64,000 bases of DNA from Christiangramia forsetii KT0803 (GTDB lineage Bacteria > Bacteroidota > Bacteroidia > Flavobacteriales > Flavobacteriaceae). The DNA is taken from assembly GCF_000060345.1 (NCBI RefSeq), contig NC_008571.1, forward strand, positions 372,001-436,000, in the 5' to 3' direction. Within the stretch, counting starts at the first letter, position 1. Every line of letters starts with the position of its first letter. The notes beneath the pieces were generated by a model. The model had not been told where the DNA came from and did no database searches. It saw only the letters and a program-made list of their open reading frames with translations. Below, piece after piece: positions 1 through 7,919 of this stretch. A program made the position numbers and the translations under genes.

Positions 1-39
1 GAAACAGGCTTTAGAGTGAAAAGGGAGAAGTGAAGAGTG

Positions 40-250
40 AAGAGTGAAAAGTGAAAATTGGAGTTTGGAAGTTGAAAAATTCAGAAAGTTTGTCACATTG
101 AGCGCAGTCGAAATGTGTTGTTGGAATTTCACTGCACTCGCAAAGGCACTTAAGAAAGAGAAGAGAGAAATGCGAAGTAAAAAAATGGAAGTTGGAATTT
201 GGAAAATTTAGAAAGTTTGTCACATTGAGCGCAGTCGAAATGTGAAAGTT
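40..250. repeat. Degenerate repeats with two REP-like palindromes
   Basis: The first 299 bases hold no gene I can support. They contain two copies of a palindromic core, GTCACATTGAGCGCAGTCGA followed by AATGTG, at 92-117 and 219-244. Each copy sits in a longer, imperfect direct repeat with a period of about 127 bases. The rest is purine-rich (GAAGTGAAGAGTGAA-like). The open antisense frame across 11-223 is low-complexity repeat translation. The core recurs in other forms at 4172, 7202, 14146 and 15364. Confidence 0.7.
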
Positions 251-299
251 GGAATGTTAGAAGTAATAACTGAAAGCTGGATTTTATTATATTCGTCCT

Positions 300-713
300 A
301 TGCTTTCTAAAAAGACCAAGTACGGAATTAAGGCTCTGGCATATATTGCCAGAAAAAAAGACAGAAAACCTGTCCAGGCATCTGAAATCTCTGAAAGTGA
401 AAATATTTCACAGAAATTCCTTGAAAGTATTCTTCTGGAATTGCGAAAATCAGGATTTCTAGGTTCAAAAAAAGGTAAGGGCGGCGGCTATTATCTCATT
501 AAAGAACCAGCTGAAATCAAAATGACAGCTGTTATCCGGGTTTTGGAAGGACCTATCGCGATGGTGCCTTGTGTAAGTCTTAATTATTATGAGAAATGCA
601 ACGATTGTCCAGATGAAAAAACCTGTTCGGTCCACAAATTAATGATTCAGTTAAGGGATGCGTCTTTAAATGTACTTGGTGAAAACACTTTAGAAGATAT
701 TGCTTTTGTATAG
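300..713 (+). CDS. Rrf2 family transcriptional regulator
   Basis: Winged-helix regulator of 137 residues, the usual length for Rrf2 proteins. The start MLSKKTKYGIKAL and the helix-turn-helix around residues 25-60 (ISQKFLESILLELRKSGFL) with the glycine-rich wing GKGGGYYL are typical. Four cysteines, C91, C100, C103 and C109, lie where IscR/NsrR-type members bind an iron-sulfur cluster, so sensing by a cluster or by thiols is possible. The gene lies directly upstream of the sulfate assimilation operon in the same orientation. Two near-palindromes overlap the operon promoter at 755-814. I infer that this protein controls cysteine/sulfur metabolism, as CymR does in Firmicutes. The ligand is unknown. 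Confidence 0.9.
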   Translation: MLSKKTKYGIKALAYIARKKDRKPVQASEISESENISQKFLESILLELRKSGFLGSKKGKGGGYYLIKEPAEIKMTAVIRVLEGPIAMVPCVSLNYYEKCNDCPDEKTCSVHKLMIQLRDASLNVLGENTLEDIAFV

Positions 714-754
714 TGATTCTTAGAGTGTTAAAATAAGATTTTTTTATCGAAATA

Positions 755-814
755 ATTGGCTGTTAAACCTATAGCGTTTAGATTTGTTTAAAACCTAGTA
801 AACCTATAGGGTTA
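755..814 (+). promoter_or_regulatory. Promoter of the sulfur operon with two candidate operators
   Basis: A Bacteroidota-type promoter is visible: TTG at 755-757, a 21-base spacer and TAGATTTG at 779-786. A near-palindrome, TAAACCTATAGCGTT, lies at 764-778 between the two boxes. A second copy, TAAACCTATAGGGTTA, lies at 799-814 just after the expected transcription start. The second has a CCTATAGG core and only one mismatched pair over 16 bases. The 35-base spacing around a promoter is what a repressor would need. The adjacent Rrf2 protein is the obvious candidate to bind here. Confidence 0.65.
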
Positions 815-834
815 TAGTTTTTAATGAAGAAAAT

Positions 835-1092
835 ATGTTGATGTTGCTAAATAATACTAATGCAAAAAGTACTTATAAAAAGGATAAATCTACGGAGCGT
901 CCTATGCGAAGTATTCTTAAAACCATCAGTTGGCGTATTGTTGGAACTATAGATACTATAGTGATTTCATGGATTCTAACTGGAAAGATAGAAACAGCTT
1001 TAGCTATAGGTTCAGTAGAATTAGTAACTAAAATGATCCTCTATTTTGGTCATGAAAGAATTTGGAACGCAATAAATTTTGGAAAAGAATAG
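835..1092 (+). CDS. DUF2061 small membrane protein
   Basis: Eighty-five residues. The part from RSILKTISWRIVGTIDTIVI to the end matches DUF2061, with two hydrophobic segments (about residues 33-48 and 54-70) and the typical HERIWN ending. Its biochemical role is unknown. DUF2061 genes often sit beside cysD/cysN, so a role in sulfate or sulfite handling at the membrane is a reasonable inference. It is the first gene after the operator-bearing promoter, and cysH follows after 84 bases. An alternative start two codons downstream (841) cannot be excluded. Confidence 0.8.
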   Translation: MLMLLNNTNAKSTYKKDKSTERPMRSILKTISWRIVGTIDTIVISWILTGKIETALAIGSVELVTKMILYFGHERIWNAINFGKE

Positions 1093-1176
1093 TGAGCTAG
1101 GCGCATTAAGACTTCGGAGTAATCAGAATAAATTCTGGTAAGCAAAGAAGCCTATAACACAAAATAGAAGAGACAG

Positions 1177-1806
1177 ATGAAAAGATTTAAAGATATAGAA
1201 CTAAAAAAACTGAATAGTCAGTTAAGGGGCGTTGCTCCATCTGAGATTATTCAATGGGTGTTGTCCTCCAGCGATAAGCCGGTAGTGACCACTAATTTTA
1301 GACCATATGAAGCAGCGATTCTTTATGCATGTGTTCAGGTGGATCCCAATATCAAAGTGATCTGGTGTGATACGGGTTATAATACACCGCAAACATATAA
1401 ACATGCGAATTACCTAATAGATCGATTGGCACTTAATGTAAAACTCTATACTCCTGAGGAGACAGCAGCATACAGAGATGCTTTCTTTAATGGGATTCCG
1501 CAGGTAGATTCTACAGATCATGCCGAGTTTACCAGGCAGGTAAAGCTTGAGCCTTTCCAACGTGCAATGGCTCAACAACAACCTGAGGTATGGTTCACCA
1601 ATCTTCGAAAAGGACAAACAAGTTTTAGGGACAGTATTGATATTTTGAGCTATAGCAAAGACGGAGTTTTAAAGGTTAGCCCCTTTTATCATTGGGATGA
1701 TGAAAAGCTTGATGACTATTTACGCGAAAATAAATTGCCTAATGAGTTCAAATATTTCGACCCTACTAAAGTATTAGAGAATAGAGAATGTGGTTTACAC
1801 GCATAA
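1177..1806 (+). CDS. cysH: Phosphoadenylyl-sulfate (PAPS/APS) reductase CysH
   Basis: Reduces activated sulfate to sulfite using thioredoxin or glutaredoxin. The 209-residue protein has the PP-loop-type nucleotide-binding fold and ends in the catalytic ECGLHA motif, with active-site C205. The paired cysteine motifs that bind a 4Fe-4S cluster in classical APS reductases are absent, so by sequence this is the cluster-free PAPS-type enzyme. No APS kinase (cysC) is in the cluster and CysN is not fused to one, so the true substrate is open. The next gene, cysD, starts 11 bases after the stop. Confidence 0.9.
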   Translation: MKRFKDIELKKLNSQLRGVAPSEIIQWVLSSSDKPVVTTNFRPYEAAILYACVQVDPNIKVIWCDTGYNTPQTYKHANYLIDRLALNVKLYTPEETAAYRDAFFNGIPQVDSTDHAEFTRQVKLEPFQRAMAQQQPEVWFTNLRKGQTSFRDSIDILSYSKDGVLKVSPFYHWDDEKLDDYLRENKLPNEFKYFDPTKVLENRECGLHA

Positions 1807-1816
1807 AAGCTTACAA

Positions 1817-2716
1817 ATGAGTTCAATTTTAAATCAAAATACACTAGAAAGTGAAGCTATTTACATCTTCAGGGAAGTAGTAGCTCAATTTGAAAATCCT
1901 GTGCTATTGTTTTCGGGAGGTAAAGATTCAATTACGCTGGTAAGACTGGCCCAAAAAGCTTTTTATCCGGCAAGAATTCCGTTTCCACTCATGCATATAG
2001 ATACCGGTCATAATTTTCCTGAAACTATTGAATTTAGGGATAAACTGGTAGAAGAATTGGGACTTCAATTAATTGTTCGTCATGTTCAGGATGATATAGA
2101 TAATGGTAAGGCAGTTGAGGAAAGAGGTAAGTATTCCAGTAGAAATTCCCTGCAGACCAATACCCTTTTAGATGCTATAGACGAGTACAAGTTTGATGCC
2201 TGTATTGGTGGTGCCCGCAGGGATGAAGAAAAGGCCAGAGCGAAAGAAAGAATTTTTTCCGTAAGAAATGATTTTGGAGAATGGGATGAAAAGAATCAGC
2301 GACCTGAAGTTTTTGATATGCTGAATGGAAGAATTGATATTGGGCAGAATGTTCGGGTATTTCCAATTTCCAACTGGACAGAACTGGATGTTTGGAGTTA
2401 TATAGATTCAGAAGAAATTGAGATTCCTTCCATTTATTTTGCTCATGATAGAGAGATTTTTGAAAGAGATGGATTGATCTGGACCGCTTCAGAATATGTA
2501 TATAAAGAAGATCATGAAGCTACAGAAAATCGAAGAGTGAGATTTAGAACCGTTGGGGATATCACCTGTACGGCGGCTGTAGAATCTGAGGCAGATTCTG
2601 TTGAAAAAATAATTCAGGAGATAAGGGAGTCGGCAATCTCTGAAAGGGGGGCTCGTATTGATGATAAAAGATCTGAAGCCGCAATGGAAACCAGAAAACA
2701 ACAAGGTTATTTCTAA
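1817..2716 (+). CDS. cysD: Sulfate adenylyltransferase subunit 2 CysD
   Basis: Small, catalytic subunit of ATP sulfurylase, which makes APS from ATP and sulfate together with the GTPase subunit CysN. The PP-loop motif SGGKDS is at about residue 35, and MHIDTGHNFPE and GGARRDEEKAR are family signatures. The frame is open from 1790, but I place the start at the ATG at 1817 (MSSILNQNTLESEAIYIFRE). This gives 299 residues, the family norm, and avoids overlap with cysH. The stop is ten bases before the chosen cysN start. Confidence 0.95.
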   Translation: MSSILNQNTLESEAIYIFREVVAQFENPVLLFSGGKDSITLVRLAQKAFYPARIPFPLMHIDTGHNFPETIEFRDKLVEELGLQLIVRHVQDDIDNGKAVEERGKYSSRNSLQTNTLLDAIDEYKFDACIGGARRDEEKARAKERIFSVRNDFGEWDEKNQRPEVFDMLNGRIDIGQNVRVFPISNWTELDVWSYIDSEEIEIPSIYFAHDREIFERDGLIWTASEYVYKEDHEATENRRVRFRTVGDITCTAAVESEADSVEKIIQEIRESAISERGARIDDKRSEAAMETRKQQGYF

Positions 2717-2726
2717 AAAGAAAAAA

Positions 2727-3971
2727 ATGGAAGTTTTAAAAATAGCAACAGCAGGAAGTGTAGATGATGGTAAAAGCACCTTAATTGGGCGACTGCTTTA
2801 CGATACTAAATCGTTGACATCAGACAAAATTGAGGCAATTGATAGAGTTAGCAAGAAGAATGGACTGGATTATCTTGACTTTTCGCTTGCTACAGATGGA
2901 TTGGTTGCCGAAAGGGAGCAGGGAATAACTATAGATGTGGCGCATATCTATTTTTCCACTCGCAAGAAAAGTTACATTATAGCCGATACTCCCGGTCATA
3001 TAGAATATACCAGGAACATGGTAACCGGCGCTTCAACTTCCCAAACCTCCATTATTTTGATAGATGCAAGAAAAGGAGTGATAGAGCAGACGTATAGACA
3101 TTTCTTCATAAATAATTTACTGAGAGTTAAGGAAGTGATTGTCGCGGTAAACAAGATGGATCTGGTGAATTATTCTGAAGAAGTCTTTAACGGGATCGTT
3201 CAGGATTTCGAAGAATTAAGGGCAAAAAGTGATTTTAAAGATCAAAAACTCACTTTTATTCCGGTAAGTGCGCTATGGGGAGAGAATATAGCTGAAAAAT
3301 CAACTGCAATGTCCTGGTATGATGGTCAAACTATCCTTGAACATTTGGAAGATCTCAAAGCTGATGATTTTGAAGAACAAAGTCAGGCGAGATTCTCAGT
3401 TCAAACGGTGATAAGGCCTAAAACAGATGAATTTCATGATTATCGCGGGTATGCAGGAAAAATTAGCGGAGGCAGTTTAAAAGTAGGGGACGAGGTAACA
3501 GTATTACCTTCTTTAACAACTTCAAAAATCAAGGAAATACATTTTTTTGATAAGTCTTTTGAAGAAGCGCTGGCTGGAAGTTCTGTAACCATCAGTCTGG
3601 CAACTGATATTAATGTAGCCAGAGGCGATATGTTAGTGAAATCCAACGAGGTTCCGGAAGAAATTAAGGTACTTGATGCTATGGTTTGCTGGATGGATAA
3701 TAGAGCGCTGGTTCCGGGGACTAAATATGTGTTACAGCATAACACCAATGGCATCCTGGTAAAGATCGATAAAGTAGAAGGACATGTAGATACCAATTTT
3801 GGAGCAGAAGAGAGAGTGTCTTCTCTTAACCTGAATGATATAGGAAGTGTGAAGATCAAACTAAGTAAGCCAATTTTTGCAGATAGCTATAATATTAATC
3901 GTGCAAATGGGAGGTTTATTCTGGTAGATACGCAAACGAATACCACCGCAGGAGTTGGTTTTATTAAATAA
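2727..3971 (+). CDS. cysN: Sulfate adenylyltransferase subunit 1 CysN (GTPase)
   Basis: GTPase subunit of ATP sulfurylase, related to EF-Tu. The G motifs are visible: GSVDDGKST (P-loop), DTPGH (G3) and NKMD (G4), followed by translation-factor-like beta-barrel domains to the C terminus. The open frame begins at 2658 inside cysD. The ATG at 2727 (MEVLKIATAGSVDDGKST) places the P-loop at the normal distance from the N terminus and gives 414 residues. There is no C-terminal APS-kinase domain, unlike CysNC fusions of about 630 residues. A strong terminator follows at 4076. Confidence 0.95.
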   Translation: MEVLKIATAGSVDDGKSTLIGRLLYDTKSLTSDKIEAIDRVSKKNGLDYLDFSLATDGLVAEREQGITIDVAHIYFSTRKKSYIIADTPGHIEYTRNMVTGASTSQTSIILIDARKGVIEQTYRHFFINNLLRVKEVIVAVNKMDLVNYSEEVFNGIVQDFEELRAKSDFKDQKLTFIPVSALWGENIAEKSTAMSWYDGQTILEHLEDLKADDFEEQSQARFSVQTVIRPKTDEFHDYRGYAGKISGGSLKVGDEVTVLPSLTTSKIKEIHFFDKSFEEALAGSSVTISLATDINVARGDMLVKSNEVPEEIKVLDAMVCWMDNRALVPGTKYVLQHNTNGILVKIDKVEGHVDTNFGAEERVSSLNLNDIGSVKIKLSKPIFADSYNINRANGRFILVDTQTNTTAGVGFIK

Positions 3972-4075
3972 GAATCACGAAATAATGAAACATTTTAATA
4001 AGAACATTTTGTCAGCTATATGTATGCGCGAATTGTCTTTCACTTAGAAGCCTGTTTTATAAACTGAATTATAAA

Positions 4076-4114
4076 AAAGTCCTTTTAAGTGAAATACCTA
4101 AAAGGACTTTTTTT
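4076..4114 (+). terminator. Rho-independent terminator after cysN
   Basis: A perfect 12-base-pair stem, AAAGTCCTTTTA at 4076-4087 with TAAAAGGACTTT at 4099-4110, is followed by a T run to 4114. It closes the Rrf2-side half of the sulfur cluster, so the sulfite reductase gene downstream probably has its own promoter or depends on read-through. Confidence 0.9.
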
Positions 4115-4120
4115 CATATA

Positions 4121-4265
4121 TCGTCATCCTGAACTTGTTTCAGGATCTCAGAAAGTTGAAGAACTTAAAATAGACCCTGACCTTTCGACTGCGCTCAAGG
4201 TGACAGCTTAGGTTGATATTTATGAAATTATCGTCATGCTGAACTCGTTTCAGCATCTCAGGGAA
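4121..4265. repeat. Three REP-like palindromes between cysN and the sulfite reductase gene
   Basis: The gap contains TCGTCATCCTGAACTTGTTT followed by CAGGATCTC (4121-4149), a second element with the core TTTCGACTGCGCTCAAGGTG (4172-4206), and TCGTCATGCTGAACTCGTTT followed by CAGCATCTC (4231-4261). Each can fold into a small hairpin. They belong to the family scattered through this window. The remaining bases from 3972 to 4305 show no gene. Confidence 0.8.
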
Positions 4266-4305
4266 ATAGAGTACGAGTATTTGTAGAAAATTTAAATAAA
4301 ATATC

Positions 4306-6399
4306 ATGCAAAGTTTTAGAACCGAAATCGAAAATCCCGTTGTTGAAAAAGACATCATCGATTTAGAGAAAAAGATCAGACTTTTCCGTGAGGGAAAAGC
4401 CGATGAGGAGAAATTCCGAAGCCTGCGCCTGGCACGTGGGGTTTACGGACAGAGGCAGGCCGGCGTTCAGATGGTTCGAATAAAACTGCCGTTTGGGAAA
4501 GTAACTTCAGAACAGCTGCATAGAATTGCGAATGTTTCTGATGAATATTCCAAAGGCCGTCTGCATATTACTACCCGTCAGGATATCCAGATCCATTATG
4601 TGAGCCTGGATAGAACTCCTGAACTTTGGGCTCAACTTGAAAAAGATGATGTTACCCTTCGTGAAGCCTGCGGGAATACCGTTAGAAATATTACCGCTTC
4701 CCCAACCGCGGGGATCGATCCAAAAGAGCCGTTTGATGTGTCGCCTTATGCAGATGCAGCATTTAAGTTCTTTCTTCGGAACCCGATTTGCCAGGAAATG
4801 GGGCGAAAATTCAAGATGTCCTTTTCTTCTTCTGAAGAGGATACCGCGCTAAGTTATATTCATGATCTTGGGTTTATCGCTAAACTGAAGGATGGAAAAC
4901 GAGGATTTAAAGTTATGTTGGGCGGCGGACTCGGTTCTCAACCACGTCATGCAGATGAACTGTACGATTTTCTTCCTGCGGAAGAGATTATTCCATTAAC
5001 TGAAGGAGTACTTCGGGTTTTTGATCGTCACGGTGAACGTGCTAAAAGATTGAAAGCGAGAATGAAATTTCTGGTCAAAGATATCGGGAAAGAAGCTTTT
5101 ATGGAGTTAGTGGAAGAAGAGAAAACAGCACTTTCTCAAAAACAGCCAGAATTCGAGATAGAAAAATTTGAAGCTGCTCCGCCATTACAGGATGTTGAAG
5201 TCCCTGCAGTAGAAATTGAGAACCAAAAAGATTTTGAAACCTGGAAGAATACAAATGTATTTGCACAAAAGCAGGAAGGATTATTCGCTGTTGGAATTCG
5301 CGTTCCGCTAGGTGATTTTTATACCGGGGGAGCAAGGGAGGTGGCAGATTTGGTGAAGAAATATGCCGGAAATGAGATCAGGTTAACGCTAAGACAGGAT
5401 ATTTTAATTCGTCATATACGTGAAGAATTCCTGCCTTTCTTTTATGCTGAATTAAAAAAACTGGGCTATGCCGAAACCGGATATAACAAAACCGTAGATA
5501 TAACTGCCTGCCCGGGAACCGATACCTGTAATCTTGGGATCGCAAGTAGTACCGGAATTGCCGATGTACTGGAAGATGTTCTAAAAGAGGAATATCCACA
5601 ATTTATAAACGGCAAGGATATAACGATAAAGATCAGCGGATGTATGAATGCCTGCGGCCAGCATAATATGGCTGAAATTGGCTTCCAGGGAATGTCTATT
5701 AAAGTTGGGAAAACAGTTGCTCCCGCATTGCAGGTATTACTTGGCGGAGGAACTTTAGGAGACGGTCAGGGAAGATTTGCCGATAAAGTGGTGAAGGTTC
5801 CCAGTAAACGTGGGCCTGAGGCTTTAAGAGTCTTATTGAATGACTTTGAAGCAAATTCAGAAACCGATGAAAAGTTCGCTGAATATTACGACCGGAAAGA
5901 GAAAACCTATTTCTACGATCTATTGAAAGACCTGGCCGATACTTCCAATCTTTCTGAAAATGATTTTGTGGATTGGGGACACGAGTCACCTTATATCAAA
6001 GCAGTTGGTGTGGGTGAGTGTGCCGGAGTGGTAATAGATTTGATCGCAACACTGCTTTTTGAAAGTGAAGAAAAGATAGACAATGCGAAATCTGCATTGG
6101 AAAGAAAAGATTGGGCAGATAGTATTTACCATTCTTATACATCCATTGTAAACTCAGCCAAGGCACTGCTAATTGCTGAAGATGTGAAAACGAATACACA
6201 GGCCGGGATCATTGCCCAGTTTGATGAACTGTTTGTGGAAACTGGAAAGATAGAATTAGCGACTTCTTTCAAAGAATTCGTTTATCAGTTAAATGAAAAT
6301 GAGCCAAGTGAGGCTTTTGCAAATAAATATTTAGAGGACGCGCATTTATTCCTTAAAAGAGTAGATGCATTTAGAACAAAGGAGGTACAAAATGTATAA
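4306..6399 (+). CDS. Sulfite reductase (siroheme/4Fe-4S) with C-terminal HEPN-like domain
   Basis: Assimilatory sulfite (or nitrite) reductase that takes sulfite to sulfide by six electrons. Two ferredoxin-like plus catalytic repeats are visible: GVYGQRQAGVQMVRIKLP (about residue 45) and the second half from about 315. The cluster and siroheme ligands are C402, C408, C446 and C450 (ACPGTDTC and SGCMNACG). After about residue 560 comes a helical domain of about 130 residues (KDWADSIYHSYTSIVNSAKA) that resembles HEPN domains, so the protein is 697 residues instead of about 550. Context with cysHDN and siroheme genes favours sulfite over nitrite. The start is the ATG at 4306 (MQSFRTEIENPVVEKD). 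Confidence 0.9.
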   Translation: MQSFRTEIENPVVEKDIIDLEKKIRLFREGKADEEKFRSLRLARGVYGQRQAGVQMVRIKLPFGKVTSEQLHRIANVSDEYSKGRLHITTRQDIQIHYVSLDRTPELWAQLEKDDVTLREACGNTVRNITASPTAGIDPKEPFDVSPYADAAFKFFLRNPICQEMGRKFKMSFSSSEEDTALSYIHDLGFIAKLKDGKRGFKVMLGGGLGSQPRHADELYDFLPAEEIIPLTEGVLRVFDRHGERAKRLKARMKFLVKDIGKEAFMELVEEEKTALSQKQPEFEIEKFEAAPPLQDVEVPAVEIENQKDFETWKNTNVFAQKQEGLFAVGIRVPLGDFYTGGAREVADLVKKYAGNEIRLTLRQDILIRHIREEFLPFFYAELKKLGYAETGYNKTVDITACPGTDTCNLGIASSTGIADVLEDVLKEEYPQFINGKDITIKISGCMNACGQHNMAEIGFQGMSIKVGKTVAPALQVLLGGGTLGDGQGRFADKVVKVPSKRGPEALRVLLNDFEANSETDEKFAEYYDRKEKTYFYDLLKDLADTSNLSENDFVDWGHESPYIKAVGVGECAGVVIDLIATLLFESEEKIDNAKSALERKDWADSIYHSYTSIVNSAKALLIAEDVKTNTQAGIIAQFDELFVETGKIELATSFKEFVYQLNENEPSEAFANKYLEDAHLFLKRVDAFRTKEVQNV

Positions 6400-7183
6400 T
6401 TCACCAAAATTAACCGTAGTTGGAGCAGGACCCGGGGATCCGGAATTGATCACCGTCAAGGCTTTAAATACCTTAAAGTCTGCTAATGTGGTTCTTTATG
6501 ATGCCCTTATCAATCGGGAATTACTGGAATATGCGCCACAGGCGGAACATATTTTTGTGGGAAAGCGAAAGGATAAGCATCGTTTTCCGCAGGATGGGAT
6601 CAACGAACTTATTGTGAAATATGCTCTGGAACGTGGTCATGTAGTAAGGCTGAAGGGTGGTGATCCATTTATCTTCGGAAGAGGTTCAGAAGAAATTAAT
6701 TACGCCAGAAGGCATGGACTGGAAACAGCGGTAGTTTCAGGAATTACATCTTCGATCGCCGTTCCTGCCAATGTGGGAATTCCGTTGACCCAAAGAGGGA
6801 CTTCTGAAAGTTTCTGGGTGATTACCGGAACAACTTCCCAGAGAAAGTTATCCAATGATGTTCGGCTGGCGGCGCAATCAACAGCAACTGTCGTGATCCT
6901 GATGGGAATGGGAAAACTGAAGGGAATCGTGGAGGTTTTCAAAGGCTTCGGAAAAGAGAATATTCCGGTTGGAATTATTCAGAATGGAACTACGATTAAC
7001 GAGAAATCTGGTTTTGGTACGATAAAAAATATTGAAAAAGTGGTTTCCGAAAAACAACTGGGAGCACCTGCGATCATTGTAATTGGCGAAGTGGTGAGAG
7101 AAGCGAATGCTTTACAGGCAGTATATAAGAATGTAGAAAACCTTCCGAAGCAATCGAAATTTGTCAAAATAGGAGCTGCTTAA
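6392..7183 (+). CDS. cobA: Uroporphyrinogen-III C-methyltransferase (SUMT)
   Basis: Methylates uroporphyrinogen III twice with SAM to make precorrin-2, the first step to the siroheme needed by the preceding reductase. The SAM-binding motif VVGAGPGDPELIT is at the N terminus, and VRLKGGDPFIFGRG and GIPLTQRG are SUMT signatures. Although the frame is open from 6365, I choose the ATG at 6392 (MYNSPKLTVVGAGPGDP). It overlaps the reductase stop by 8 bases, and GGAGG at 6381-6385 lies just upstream. That is a strong Shine-Dalgarno sequence for a phylum that seldom uses one. Length 263 residues. Confidence 0.93.
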   Translation: MYNSPKLTVVGAGPGDPELITVKALNTLKSANVVLYDALINRELLEYAPQAEHIFVGKRKDKHRFPQDGINELIVKYALERGHVVRLKGGDPFIFGRGSEEINYARRHGLETAVVSGITSSIAVPANVGIPLTQRGTSESFWVITGTTSQRKLSNDVRLAAQSTATVVILMGMGKLKGIVEVFKGFGKENIPVGIIQNGTTINEKSGFGTIKNIEKVVSEKQLGAPAIIVIGEVVREANALQAVYKNVENLPKQSKFVKIGAA

Positions 7184-7201
7184 AATAATGCAAGTTAAAG
7201 A

Positions 7202-7312
7202 GCTGTCACCTTGAGCGAAGTCGAAAGGTCAGGATCTTTAGAGAAGCTGAATCAAGTTCAGCTTGACGTAAAATTAAATTTGTATGAATGTCAAACTGAG
7301 CTTGTCGAAGTT
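7202..7312. repeat. Three REP-like palindromes between cobA and the Met8-like gene
   Basis: Elements are visible at 7202-7237 (TGTCACCTTGAGCGAAGTCG core), 7242-7267 (GCTGAATCAAGTTCAGC, a clean hairpin) and 7287-7312 (TGTCAAACTGAGCTTGTCGA). They fill most of the 142-base gap, and no other signal is apparent. Confidence 0.75.
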
Positions 7313-7325
7313 TAACTAAAACAAA

Positions 7326-7919
7326 ATGGAAGAAAGAAACGAATTATATCCGGTCTTCTTGAAAGTGAATCATCTTAACATTTTGGTTGTTGGTGGAGGA
7401 AACGTAGGTCATGAGAAATTACATTTTCTTTTTAAATCCAGTCCGAACGCCAAAGTTGAAATAGTTGCAAAATGGTTTTTACCCGAAACAGAAGAGCTTG
7501 CAAAAAAGCATGGAGCGAAACTTATAAAAGGCAGATATAAAAAGAAATATCTGAAAAAGAAACATTTTGTGATCGCAGCTACCAACGATGCAAAACTGAA
7601 TAAAAAAGTTTATCAGCATGCTAAAAAGAAATATTTACTAGCCAATATCGCTGATACACCGGAATTATGTGATTTCTATATGGGTGGAATTGTAAATAAG
7701 GGGCATGTGAAAATTGCCATTTCCACCAATGGAAAATCACCAACCACTGCAAAACGATTACGACAATTCTTTGAAGAAGTGATTCCGGAGAATGTAAATG
7801 AGATGGTTGAAAATTTAAATGAATACCGAAAATCCATAAAAGGTGATTTTGAAGCCAAGGTGGACCAAATGAATACAATAACAGAATCCTTAATCGTAAA
7901 AAAAGAGAAAAATGATTAA
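7326..7919 (+). CDS. Precorrin-2 dehydrogenase / sirohydrochlorin ferrochelatase (Met8-like)
   Basis: Oxidises precorrin-2 with NAD+ and probably inserts iron to complete siroheme. It matches the N-terminal half of CysG and yeast Met8: the NAD-binding motif VVGGGNVGHEK is at about residue 22, with the conserved AATNDAKLN (about 88) and ISTNGKSPTTAKRLRQ (about 132). At 197 residues it is a stand-alone enzyme, with the methyltransferase encoded separately just upstream. It overlaps the next gene by 8 bases, indicating co-transcription with the flavoprotein. Confidence 0.88.
   Translation: MEERNELYPVFLKVNHLNILVVGGGNVGHEKLHFLFKSSPNAKVEIVAKWFLPETEELAKKHGAKLIKGRYKKKYLKKKHFVIAATNDAKLNKKVYQHAKKKYLLANIADTPELCDFYMGGIVNKGHVKIAISTNGKSPTTAKRLRQFFEEVIPENVNEMVENLNEYRKSIKGDFEAKVDQMNTITESLIVKKEKND

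Noticed and set aside
11-223. Antisense 70-codon open frame at the window start
   Set aside because: Low-complexity purine-rich repeat DNA with REP-like palindromes; no protein features.
4306-6399. Nitrite reductase (NirA type)
   Set aside because: The sequence family allows it, but cysH, cysD, cysN and siroheme genes around it and the absence of nitrate genes favour sulfite reductase.
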